A stretch of 9,005 nucleotides of DNA from JBEKYD01 sp049509915 (GCA_049509915.1 JBEKZL010000343.1:1-9005), one strand, 5' to 3'; positions 1 through 6,120 are shown, counted from the stretch's first letter. The notes: generated by a model not told the origin, from the letters alone. Made by a program: numbers and translations.

Positions 1-909
1 ACGCCGGCCGACGGCAGATTTGCAGCCGTCACGCAACTCGCCACCGGCGCCAACAGCCACTACAACGGCCTTCAAACCACCGCCGAGAAGCGGCTGGGAC
101 ATGGCTTGGAGATGCAGGCAAACTACACTTTCAGCCGCTGCATCGACACCGTCTCGAACGGCGGCTTCCTGCCATTTTCCGCCGGCGGGATTCTCTCCCC
201 GATTCCAGGTGACCTGGGGCGCGACCGCGGCCCTTGCGATTACGACGTGCGCCACAACCTGACCGCCAACTACGTCTACGAGCTGCCCATCAAACTGCCC
301 GGCCGCTTGGGCTACGCGCTGAACGGATGGCAGGTATCCGGGTCGGCATTCTGGCACAGCGGGATTCCGTTTTCCGTTTTGAGCGCGCCGTATTCCGCCA
401 ATGGAAACGGCATCGTCAACGGCAGCGGCCCGCAGTTTGCCAGCATCGTCGCCGGCGTGCCGCTTTACCAGCACCACGCCATTTCCGGCGTCACCCAGCC
501 GGGCACGATTCAGTGGCTGAACCCGGATGCCTTCGTCTCCACCGTCGATCCCAGCACAGGTGCCTGCGCGGGAGGCGACACTCCCCAGGATTGTCAGTTC
601 GGCGACCTGGGACGCAATGCGCTGCGTGGTCCCGATTTCGTTTGGAGCGATTTTTACCTCACCAAATGGTTCCGGCTGAACGAACACCTGAAACTCCGCA
701 TGGAGGGCCAGTTCTTCAATTTGTTCAATCACCCGAATTTCGCGCTGCCGGTGCTCGGCTACGCCGGCATCCCAGGCAAGCCGTCTACCCAGACGGGATT
801 TGGCGCCCTCACCTCCACCACCTCGCCGCCAACCGGACTACTCGGGGTTGGCCTTGGCGGTGACAGCTCGCCACGAATGATCGCGTTTCAAGCGCGGCTG
901 GAATTCTGA
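1..909 (+). CDS. TonB-dependent receptor (Oar-like), C-terminal part
   Basis: This is an open frame from the window edge to TGA at 907-909, giving 302 residues with the N-terminus outside the window. It looks like the last third of the beta-barrel of a large Oar-like outer-membrane receptor of the type that is highly paralogous in Acidobacteria. Visible hallmarks are an SHYNGLQ-type strand near the start of the fragment, a GDLGRD...CDYDVRHNL segment, a late GDLGRNALRGPDF segment, a FFNLFNHPNF motif, and a C-terminal aromatic residue (ARLEF) typical of the beta-signal recognised by the barrel assembly machinery. Such full-length proteins usually carry an N-terminal carboxypeptidase-regulatory-like domain and a plug, which cannot be checked here. 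The substrate is unknown. It is unrelated in function to the his genes and is separated from them by 327 bases with their own promoter. Family call is fairly secure; substrate is not assignable. Confidence 0.85.
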   Translation, partial: TPADGRFAAVTQLATGANSHYNGLQTTAEKRLGHGLEMQANYTFSRCIDTVSNGGFLPFSAGGILSPIPGDLGRDRGPCDYDVRHNLTANYVYELPIKLPGRLGYALNGWQVSGSAFWHSGIPFSVLSAPYSANGNGIVNGSGPQFASIVAGVPLYQHHAISGVTQPGTIQWLNPDAFVSTVDPSTGACAGGDTPQDCQFGDLGRNALRGPDFVWSDFYLTKWFRLNEHLKLRMEGQFFNLFNHPNFALPVLGYAGIPGKPSTQTGFGALTSTTSPPTGLLGVGLGGDSSPRMIAFQARLEF

Positions 910-991
910 AGGGGCATGTCGACTGTCGTGCGGTCGTGCGGTGCGCACTCCGCGGCAGAGGGTGCTTAACCGATCTGGGGATTTCGCAGTT

Positions 992-1055
992 GAGCCCCGC
1001 AACCGCTCCCTTGCGGTAGCGGCTCGGTACGGGCACCGCGTGTTTGGCTGCGGGG
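992..1055. repeat. GC-rich nested inverted-repeat element
   Basis: The stretch after the receptor gene can fold into nested hairpins. 995-1001 (CCCCGCA) is the exact reverse complement of 1049-1055 (TGCGGGG). Inside it, GAGCC-type and ACCGC/GCGGT arms (1002-1006 with 1013-1017, loop of six) form a smaller hairpin, and 992-996 can alternatively pair with 1021-1025. No T-tract follows, so it is not a standard intrinsic terminator. It resembles the short GC-rich intergenic repeats common in acidobacterial genomes, but that similarity is from general recollection. The rest of 910-1079 shows only a short direct repeat (GTCGTGCG at 925-932 and 933-940) and no gene I can support. Confidence 0.4.
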
Positions 1056-1079
1056 AACCAACGATGGCCTGCCCCATTG

Positions 1080-1088
1080 TGCTACACT
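1080..1088 (+). promoter_or_regulatory. Extended -10 promoter of the his operon
   Basis: TGCTACACT fits an extended -10 element (TGn followed by a TATAAT-like hexamer, four of six matches, at 1083-1088). No convincing -35 hexamer lies 16-18 bases upstream, which is acceptable for extended -10 promoters. Transcription would start at about 1094-1097, at or next to the AUG of the His-rich leader ORF. The position directly upstream of an attenuator supports the call; the exact start site is inferred. Confidence 0.5.
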
Positions 1089-1096
1089 TCTGTTTT

Positions 1097-1168
1097 ATGG
1101 CAGCCGTCACCGTCGCCCGGGGTCACCATCGTCATCACGCCACCTCTTTGCGACGGGCGCTCGGCTGA
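1097..1168 (+). CDS. hisL: His-rich leader peptide of the his operon attenuator
   Basis: This 23-codon ORF (ATG 1097 to TGA 1166-1168) encodes a peptide reading MAAVTVARG, then His-His-Arg-His-His, then ATSLRRALG. Four histidine codons fall within five (CAC 1124, CAT 1127, CAT 1133, CAC 1136). It lies just downstream of the predicted promoter and about 30 bases before a terminator hairpin. This is the classical arrangement of a leader peptide that senses charged tRNA-His by ribosome stalling. No Shine-Dalgarno precedes the ATG (the upstream bases are pyrimidine-rich), and the predicted transcription start coincides with it, so leaderless initiation is likely. The peptide itself is probably without function. 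The gene symbol is given by analogy with enterobacterial hisL, with no sequence relationship implied. Confidence 0.8.
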   Translation: MAAVTVARGHHRHHATSLRRALG

Positions 1169-1227
1169 AACGAAATTCGAGCTTTAACGGAAAGGACGCC
1201 CGCCGCGAAAACGGCGGGCTTTTTGTT
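1101..1227 (+). promoter_or_regulatory. Histidine transcription attenuator (competing RNA structures)
   Basis: Three segments compete. Segment 1 (CCGTCGC, 1110-1116) pairs perfectly with segment 2 (GCGACGG, 1150-1156), and this stem is reinforced by 1101-1106 with 1162-1167. Segment 2 can instead pair with segment 3: 1154-1159 with 1197-1202 gives six pairs, then after one mismatch 1150-1152 pairs with 1204-1206. The GCTCG/CGAGC pairing (1159-1163 with 1178-1182) can add to this antiterminator. Segment 3 contains the left arm of the terminator (1198-1205). A ribosome stalled on the His codons at 1124-1138 would cover segment 1 and free segment 2, so the antiterminator forms and the operon is read. 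A ribosome reaching the stop codon at 1166 would cover segment 2, and the terminator would form. Pairings are seen in the sequence; the mechanism is inferred from known amino-acid attenuators. Confidence 0.75.
1198..1227 (+). terminator. Intrinsic terminator in the his leader
   Basis: An 8-bp perfect GC-only stem (GCCCGCCG at 1198-1205, CGGCGGGC at 1212-1219) with loop CGAAAA is followed by TTTTTGTT. The hairpin ends 17 bases before the hisI start codon, with its T-tract ending 9 bases before it. A strong terminator in that position would block the operon unless regulated, which supports its role as an attenuator rather than as the terminator of the receptor gene, from which it is separated by about 290 bases and a promoter. 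Confidence 0.85.
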
Positions 1228-1236
1228 GTCTCCACG

Positions 1237-1617
1237 ATGAATCTGGATTTTGAAAAGGCCGGCGGTCTGATTACCGCCGTCATTCAGGACCACGCCTCGG
1301 GGCGCGTGCTGATGGTGGGATACATGAACGAAGAGGCGTTTCGCCGCACGGTGGAAACCGGTTTCGCCACCTTCTATAGCCGCTCGCGGCAAAAGCTATG
1401 GCTGAAGGGAGAAACCAGCGGCCACCGAATGGTGGTGAAAGAGATTGCGACCGACTGCGACCGCGACGCCGTGCTGGTGAAGGTGGAAGCGCTGGGACCC
1501 GGGGTCTGCCACGAGGGCTACCAAAGTTGCTTCTTCCGGCGCCTGGAAAACGGCGAGTGGAAAGTTACCGATGTGCGCGCGTACGATCCCGCCGCGGTCT
1601 ACGGAGGCAAGCGGTGA
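1237..1617 (+). CDS. hisI: Phosphoribosyl-AMP cyclohydrolase HisI (monofunctional)
   Basis: HisI hydrolyses the N1-C6 bond of the adenine ring of phosphoribosyl-AMP to give ProFAR, the third step of histidine synthesis, in the cytoplasm. The 126-residue protein has the family signatures: YMNEEAF (29-35), FYSRSRQKLWLKGETSGH (46-63), the metal-binding DCDRD (73-77), and the later cysteines C91 (CHEGY) and C98 (SCFFR), which with C74 are expected to hold zinc. Length matches monofunctional HisI. There is no C-terminal HisE domain, so the preceding pyrophosphohydrolase must be encoded elsewhere. It is the first structural gene after the attenuator. I see no Shine-Dalgarno before its ATG, which directly follows the terminator T-tract. 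Its stop overlaps the hisG start by four bases. Confidence 0.96.
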   Translation: MNLDFEKAGGLITAVIQDHASGRVLMVGYMNEEAFRRTVETGFATFYSRSRQKLWLKGETSGHRMVVKEIATDCDRDAVLVKVEALGPGVCHEGYQSCFFRRLENGEWKVTDVRAYDPAAVYGGKR

Positions 1618-2483
1618 AATTGAAACTGGGCATCCCCAAAGGCAGTCTCGAGAACGCCACCATCGATCTGTTCCGCCGCGCCGGCTTCCACATCAGCACC
1701 AGCAGCCGGTCTTACTTCCCCGCCATCGACGATCCCGAAATCGAGTGCATGCTCATCCGCGCCCAGGAAATGGCGCGTTACGTGGAAGACGGAATTCTGG
1801 ACGCCGGCCTGACCGGGCGCGATTGGATCCAGGAAAACGAAGCCGACGTCAAGGCCGTGGCCGACCTGATCTACGCCAAGCAGAGCTTCGGCAAAGTGCG
1901 CTGGGTATTGGCCGTGCCCGAAGCGTCCGGCTTCGCTAGCGTCCGCGACCTGGAGGGCAAGATCGTCGCCACCGAGCTGGTGGCCACCACCAAGCGGTAC
2001 CTGGCGGCGCACGGCGTGACGGCCAAGGTGGAATTCAGTTGGGGTGCCACCGAAGTGAAACCGCCGGTGCTGGCCGATGCCATCGTAGAAGTGACCGAGA
2101 CCGGGTCTTCGCTACGCGCCAACAAGCTCAAAATCATCGATACGGTGATCGAATCGAATACCCAGTTCATCGCAAACCACGCCGCGTGGGCGGACCCCGC
2201 CAAACGCCGCAAGCTGGAAGATATGCGGATGCTGCTCGAAGGCGCCATCAATGCGCTGGGCAAAGTGGGGCTGATGCTCAATGTTCACCGCGACAACCTG
2301 AAGGCCGTGCTGGGCGTGCTGCCGGCCTTGAAGCGCCCCACCATCTCGAAACTTAGCGACGAAGACTGGCTGGCCGTCAATACCATTCTGGACGAGCTGT
2401 CGGTGCGCGAGATCATTCCCCGGCTGAAGCAGGCTGGTGGCCAGGGAATTGTGGAATACCCGCTGAATAAAATAGTCCTGTGA
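1614..2483 (+). CDS. hisG: ATP phosphoribosyltransferase HisG, long form
   Basis: HisG condenses ATP with PRPP to phosphoribosyl-ATP, the committed and normally feedback-inhibited step. The start chosen is GTG at 1614: it overlaps the hisI stop as GTGA, has GGAGG at 1603-1607 six bases upstream, and gives the expected N-terminus (LKLGIPKGSLE). The frame stays open upstream to 1398, but that part is a shadow of hisI. The protein has 289 residues. Residues 1-205 are the catalytic domains with GLTGRDW (65-71) and the PRPP-binding segment DAIVEVTETGSSLRAN (155-170). Residues about 210-289 form the C-terminal regulatory domain of the long form. Long HisG does not need HisZ, and no hisZ is present. 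The C-terminal domain suggests histidine feedback control in addition to transcriptional attenuation. Confidence 0.96.
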   Translation: MKLKLGIPKGSLENATIDLFRRAGFHISTSSRSYFPAIDDPEIECMLIRAQEMARYVEDGILDAGLTGRDWIQENEADVKAVADLIYAKQSFGKVRWVLAVPEASGFASVRDLEGKIVATELVATTKRYLAAHGVTAKVEFSWGATEVKPPVLADAIVEVTETGSSLRANKLKIIDTVIESNTQFIANHAAWADPAKRRKLEDMRMLLEGAINALGKVGLMLNVHRDNLKAVLGVLPALKRPTISKLSDEDWLAVNTILDELSVREIIPRLKQAGGQGIVEYPLNKIVL

Positions 2484-3610
2484 TTCGCATTCTCACTTCC
2501 CGACAAATCGGCCGGCTGCTGGAGCGCAAAGCCGCGCGCCTGAGCGAAGCCGAGGCCATCGTACTGGCCCAGGCCCAAGCCAGGCTGGCACCACCCCTTC
2601 GCAAGGCCGTGGCCGCCGCCGCGCGCAACATTCGCGCCTACGCGCGCGCGCAAATGCCGCGCCCGTGGCGGCGCAAGTTCGCCCCCGGCCGCGAACTGGG
2701 CCAGATCGTGCGGCCGCTCGATACCGTGGCCGCGTATATCCCGGCGGGCCGCTATCCGTTGCCCTCCACGCTGCTTATGACCGTGATTCCGGCGCAGGTG
2801 GCCGGCGTTCCCAATATCTCGGTCGCTTCCCCCAAGCCGGTCACGGAGATCCTCGGCACCGCGGCTCTGCTGGGTCTCGAACAGGTATTCGAAATGGGCG
2901 GGGCGCACGCCATCGCCGCATTCGCCTATGGCACGCGCACCGTGCCGCGCGCCGACCGCATCGTCGGTCCAGGTAACATTTATGTAGCCGCCGCCAAGAA
3001 ACTGCTGGCCGGCGAAGTCGGTATCGATTTTATTGCCGGCCCGACCGAGATTCTGATTGTCGCGGCCGCGGGCGATCCGCAATACCTGGCAGCCGACATG
3101 TTGGCCCAGGCCGAACACGACACCGACGCGTCGGCGGTGCTGCTCACCACATCGCATCTGCTGGCCGCGGAGGTGGCGCGGGAGGTGGATCGCCAGTTGG
3201 CCGATCTGCCCACGGCCAAAGTCGCCGCGCAGGCGATTGCCCGCAATTCCGCCATCGTCATGGTGAACTCGCTCGAGGAAGCCATGGAGATTTCCAACCG
3301 TTTCGCGCCGGAGCATCTCAGCATTTCCGATAGTTCGCTGCTGGCCCAGGTGCGCCACGCCGGCAGCGTGTTCGTGGGGCCGTTCAGCCCGGAGGCAGCC
3401 GGAGACTATGCCGCCGGTCCCAATCACGTGCTGCCTACCGGCGGAGCCGCCCGCCAACGCGGCGGTTTGAGCGTGAACGATTACCTGAAGGTGATTTCGG
3501 TGCAGCGACTGACGCGCCGGGCGCTGGCCGCGCTGGCTCCGTCGATAACCACGCTCGCGCGGGCCGAAGGCCTGGAAGCTCACGCCCGCAGCGTGGAGGT
3601 GCGGCTGTGA
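2480..3610 (+). CDS. hisD: Histidinol dehydrogenase HisD, short N-terminal domain
   Basis: HisD oxidises histidinol to histidine with two NAD+ and a catalytic zinc. GTG 2480 overlaps the hisG stop (GTGA); no Shine-Dalgarno is visible, so coupling is likely. All catalytic and zinc positions known from the E. coli enzyme have counterparts: Q210 and H213 (LAQAEHD), E278-H279 (APEHL), D309 (GDYAAG) and H368 (LEAHARSV). GPGNIYV (163-169), AGPTE (186-190) and GPNHVLPTGG (313-322) are also standard. At 376 residues it is about 50-60 shorter than usual. The gap lies after residue ~28, where SEAEAIV runs straight into the helix before RNIRAYARAQMP. The conserved stretch containing the RGD-A-L and FD motifs (roughly 37 residues in E. 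coli) is missing without any frameshift. The active site looks intact, so I expect a functional enzyme. Confidence 0.95.
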   Translation: MIRILTSRQIGRLLERKAARLSEAEAIVLAQAQARLAPPLRKAVAAAARNIRAYARAQMPRPWRRKFAPGRELGQIVRPLDTVAAYIPAGRYPLPSTLLMTVIPAQVAGVPNISVASPKPVTEILGTAALLGLEQVFEMGGAHAIAAFAYGTRTVPRADRIVGPGNIYVAAAKKLLAGEVGIDFIAGPTEILIVAAAGDPQYLAADMLAQAEHDTDASAVLLTTSHLLAAEVAREVDRQLADLPTAKVAAQAIARNSAIVMVNSLEEAMEISNRFAPEHLSISDSSLLAQVRHAGSVFVGPFSPEAAGDYAAGPNHVLPTGGAARQRGGLSVNDYLKVISVQRLTRRALAALAPSITTLARAEGLEAHARSVEVRL

Positions 3611-3636
3611 AAAGGCGAGGCTGCTGCACCTCCCCA

Positions 3637-3773
3637 CGGCGCTGGCGCCGGGTAGGGCGAGCCCCCTGGTCCGCGCGGGTCCCCCTGGACCCGCTTCCCG
3701 ACCGTGAAGCCATCGGTCTGCCGGCAAAAGGCCGGCCAGGGGGCCGTCCGCGGACCTGGGGGTCCGCCCTACC
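3637..3773. repeat. Inverted-repeat element between hisD and hisC
   Basis: The 163-base gap after hisD is packed with inverted repeats. The outer arms 3651-3674 and 3750-3773 are complementary at 21 of 24 positions, ending in a perfect GGTAGGGCG / CGCCCTACC pair. Inside are an 8-bp hairpin GCGGGTCC/GGACCCGC (3675-3682 with 3687-3694), a GCCGGC hairpin (3720-3725 with 3731-3736) and a GTCCGCGGAC palindrome (3746-3755). A 5-bp hairpin (3637-3641 with 3646-3650) precedes it. The right end touches the hisC ATG. No ORF or transposase is present. It looks like a REP/BIME-like or MITE-like element and may affect RNA stability or hisC translation. No T-tract, so it is not a clear terminator. Confidence 0.7.
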
Positions 3774-4850
3774 ATGAAACCCAAGCTCCCCAAAGGCGCC
3801 GTGAAACCGCGCGCGGCGGTGGTTTCGATGGCGCCCTATTCACCCCCCACCGGCGGCCGCCTGGGCAAGCTGCGCCTGGATTTCAACGAGAATACGGTTG
3901 GCTGCTCACCGGCCGTGCTGGCCGCGCTGCGCGATCACCTGACGGGTGAACAACTGGCAGTCTACCCAGAGTACAGCGGCGCCCGCGAGGAAGTTGCCCG
4001 CCATTTTCGCGTTTCGGCGGAGCAGTTCGTCTTCACCAACGGCACCGACGAAGCCATCCAGGTTTTCCTCAACACCTATGTCGACGATGGCCAGGAAGTG
4101 GTGCTGCTCAAGCCTTCCTATGCCATGTACCGTTTCTACGCCGAAGTGGCTGGCGCCAAGCTGATGGAGATCGCCTTTGAGGCGCCGGCGATGGAGTTCC
4201 CGCTGGACAAGTTACTGGCCGCGATCACGCCCCAAACCCGCGCCGTGCTCATCGCCAATCCCAACAACCCCACCGGCACGGGCGTTTCCGAGGCCGCGCT
4301 CGACCGGATTCTGCGACGCGCCCGCCGCGCGGTGGTGCTCATCGACGAGGCTTACTACGAGTTCTCCGGCGTGACCATGCTGGGCTCGCTCGACGCCCAA
4401 CCCAACCTGTTCGTGTGCCGCACTTTTTCGAAGGCGTTCGGAATGGCCGGGATGCGCCTGGGCTGCCTGTTCTCGCATCCGGTCAATATCCAATACCTGC
4501 ACAAAGCCCAGTCACCCTACAGCGTGAATTCGCTGGCGGTGGAAGCCGCCCGCGCGGCGGTGGCCGATACACGCTATCTCGAAAACTACGTCACTGAAGT
4601 ACTGGCGGCACGCGAACTGCTATCAGTGGGACTCGAAAAACTGGGCGTGCCCTACGTGCCCAGCTCGGCGAATTTTGTGCTGGGGTATTTCGGCTCGCGC
4701 GCCATCGAGATTCGCGACGCCCTGCGCGGCCGCGCCATCCTGGTCCGCGACCGCAGCTATGAAGCCCCCGGCGCCGTGCGCATCACCGTCGGCACCCGTG
4801 AACAAACCGCCCTCCTGCTGGCCGCCCTGGAAGAGGTCTTGAGCAGATGA
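3774..4850 (+). CDS. hisC: Histidinol-phosphate aminotransferase HisC
   Basis: HisC is a PLP-dependent class I/II aminotransferase that converts imidazole-acetol phosphate and glutamate to histidinol phosphate and 2-oxoglutarate. The 358-residue protein shows FNEN (37-40), the YPE segment (64-66), NPNNPTG (162-168), DEAYYEF (191-197), the PLP-lysine motif FSKAFGMAGMRLG (218-230, lysine K220, phosphate-binding R228) and the substrate-carboxylate arginine R336 (VRITVG). Length is normal. ATG 3774 is immediately downstream of the inverted-repeat element and lacks a clear Shine-Dalgarno. Later in-frame starts (GTG 3801, ATG 3828) would shorten a poorly conserved N-terminal tail, so the start is moderately certain. 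The stop overlaps the next gene (ATGA). HisC belongs to a large family, but operon context makes the specificity firm. Confidence 0.94.
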   Translation: MKPKLPKGAVKPRAAVVSMAPYSPPTGGRLGKLRLDFNENTVGCSPAVLAALRDHLTGEQLAVYPEYSGAREEVARHFRVSAEQFVFTNGTDEAIQVFLNTYVDDGQEVVLLKPSYAMYRFYAEVAGAKLMEIAFEAPAMEFPLDKLLAAITPQTRAVLIANPNNPTGTGVSEAALDRILRRARRAVVLIDEAYYEFSGVTMLGSLDAQPNLFVCRTFSKAFGMAGMRLGCLFSHPVNIQYLHKAQSPYSVNSLAVEAARAAVADTRYLENYVTEVLAARELLSVGLEKLGVPYVPSSANFVLGYFGSRAIEIRDALRGRAILVRDRSYEAPGAVRITVGTREQTALLLAALEEVLSR

Positions 4851-5527
4851 GCCAACCCATTCTCATCTTCGACATGGACGGCGTGCTGGTGGACGTCGCC
4901 GAATCCTACCGCGAAACCATCGCCCGCACGGTGGAGCATTTCACCGGGGCCGCGCCCACCCGCCAGCGCATTCAGGAGTTGAAAAACCAGGGCGGCTGGA
5001 ATGACGACTGGAAACTCTCGCACCACCTTGTAACCGTGGCGGGCGTGGAAGCCGGCTTCGAAGAAGTGACGGCGCATTTCCAGAAGCTGTTCCACGGCAA
5101 CGGGACGGACGGCCTGATTCTGCGCGAACGGTGGGTGGCGCGGCCGGGCACGCTCGAAAAGCTGAACCAACGGTTCGGATTCGCGCTTTTCACCGGCCGG
5201 CTGAAATGGGAGGCCGAACTCACGCTCGCCCGCTTCGCGCCACACTTTCGCTTTGATCCCATCCTGGGCATGGACGAAGTGAAAGAAGGCAAGCCCGCCC
5301 CCGAAGGCTTGTTGACGATCGCCGCGGCGCACCCCGGCGCCAAGTTGTTTTATGTCGGCGATACGGTGGACGACGCCCGCTCCGCTCGCGCCGCCGGCGT
5401 GCCTTTCATCGGCGTCGCCGCGCCCTCGAACCCGCTCTATCTCGACCTGGTTTTCCTGTTTCAGGAACACGGCGCCTACGCGATTGTCGACGATATCAAC
5501 TACCTGGAGGAGGTGTTTGCCGAATGA
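4847..5527 (+). CDS. HAD superfamily (subfamily IA) phosphatase, candidate histidinol-phosphate phosphatase
   Basis: This 226-residue protein is a HAD hydrolase. Motif I is FDMDGVLVD with nucleophile D9 and acid/base D11. A helical C1 cap spans about residues 17-95, including WNDDWKLS (51-58). Motif II is FTGR (T116), motif III is EGKPAPE (K149) and motif IV is GDTVDD (D172, D175, D176). It is therefore likely an active Mg-dependent phosphomonoesterase. It lies between hisC and hisB and overlaps both by four bases. Histidinol-phosphate phosphatase is the one post-HisG activity with no recognised gene here, so it probably does that job. It is not the classical HisB N-terminal (HAD-IIIA) family, which lacks this C1 cap. 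General phosphatase or phosphate-repair activity remains an alternative. HAD assignment is firm; substrate is inferred from context. Confidence 0.85.
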   Translation: MSQPILIFDMDGVLVDVAESYRETIARTVEHFTGAAPTRQRIQELKNQGGWNDDWKLSHHLVTVAGVEAGFEEVTAHFQKLFHGNGTDGLILRERWVARPGTLEKLNQRFGFALFTGRLKWEAELTLARFAPHFRFDPILGMDEVKEGKPAPEGLLTIAAAHPGAKLFYVGDTVDDARSARAAGVPFIGVAAPSNPLYLDLVFLFQEHGAYAIVDDINYLEEVFAE

Positions 5528-6120
5528 GCCGGCCGAGACGCGCCACTATAAGCCGCCATACCAAGGAAACCCGCATTCAGGGCACGCTCGCGATCGAAGG
5601 CCGCGGCCGCTACGAAGTTCAAACCGGCATTCGCTTCTTCGACCACATGCTGGAACTCGTCACCAAACATGGAGGATTCGATTTGAAGCTCCACGCCGAA
5701 GGCGACCTGGACGTGGATCAGCACCATACCGTGGAGGATGTGGGCATCGTGCTGGGGCAGTTGTTCGCCCAGGCGCTGGGCGACCGCAAGGGCATCAATC
5801 GCGCCGGCTATTTCGTGCTGCCCATGGATGAGACGCTGGCGGTGGTCGCGGTGGACCTGGGCGGACGCCCGGCGCTGGTCTACGAGGACCTCGTGCGAGT
5901 GCGGCTGGTGGGCGATCTGCAAACCGAGCTGGTGGAGGATTTCTTCGGCGGCTTCGTCAATCACGTCGGCGCTAATCTGCACGCCAAAGTACTTTACGGC
6001 CGCTCCAGCCACCACAAAATTGAAGCGATCTTCAAGTGTTTTGCGCGGGCCATGAAGTACGCCTGCTCGAAGGACGCGCGGCTGAAAGACCAACTGCCGT
6101 CCACCAAGGGGCTGCTATGA
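5524..6120 (+). CDS. hisB: Imidazoleglycerol-phosphate dehydratase HisB (monofunctional)
   Basis: HisB dehydrates imidazole-glycerol phosphate to imidazole-acetol phosphate using two Mn ions in a 24-subunit assembly. The 198-residue protein has the family's repeated metal motifs: FFDHML (38-43, H41), H49 in the following helix, DQHHTVED (65-72), MDETL (101-105), H153 (NLHA) and SSHHKIEA (161-168), and ends in STKG. There is no N-terminal phosphatase domain, so it is the monofunctional type, and the phosphatase is a separate upstream gene. The start is supported by GGAGGAGGT at 5506-5514, nine bases before ATG 5524, one of the best ribosome-binding sites in the operon. It overlaps the HAD gene and hisH by four bases each. 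Confidence 0.97.
   Translation: MSRPRRATISRHTKETRIQGTLAIEGRGRYEVQTGIRFFDHMLELVTKHGGFDLKLHAEGDLDVDQHHTVEDVGIVLGQLFAQALGDRKGINRAGYFVLPMDETLAVVAVDLGGRPALVYEDLVRVRLVGDLQTELVEDFFGGFVNHVGANLHAKVLYGRSSHHKIEAIFKCFARAMKYACSKDARLKDQLPSTKGLL

Noticed and set aside
925..940. Direct repeat GTCGTGCG twice in tandem
   Set aside because: Only two 8-base copies in GC-rich DNA, so too weak to call a repeat element.
1097..1236. T-box riboswitch as the regulator of the his operon
   Set aside because: No T-box bulge sequence or specifier-loop layout is apparent; the leader ORF with clustered His codons and the pairing logic fit ribosome-mediated attenuation.
1398..1613. Upstream extension of the hisG frame
   Set aside because: It overlaps hisI in another frame, encodes Arg-rich non-homologous sequence, and GTG 1614 has a good ribosome-binding site and a GTGA overlap.
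2480..2662. Frameshift or pseudogene explanation for the short HisD
   Set aside because: The frame is continuous from the GTGA overlap through all catalytic residues, and the missing piece is internal and in frame.
3611..3773. Transcription terminator between hisD and hisC
   Set aside because: Strong hairpins are present but no T-tract follows any of them, and the his genes continue downstream.
2285..3793. Long 502-codon minus-strand open frame
   Set aside because: It lies antisense to hisD and the hisG end, its translation is low-complexity and Gly/Arg/His-rich, and the hisD frame has all catalytic motifs. It is a GC-skew shadow.
6036..6116. Upstream extension of the hisH frame
   Set aside because: It is inside hisB, and the canonical ITILDYGAGN start begins at 6117 with an ATGA overlap.
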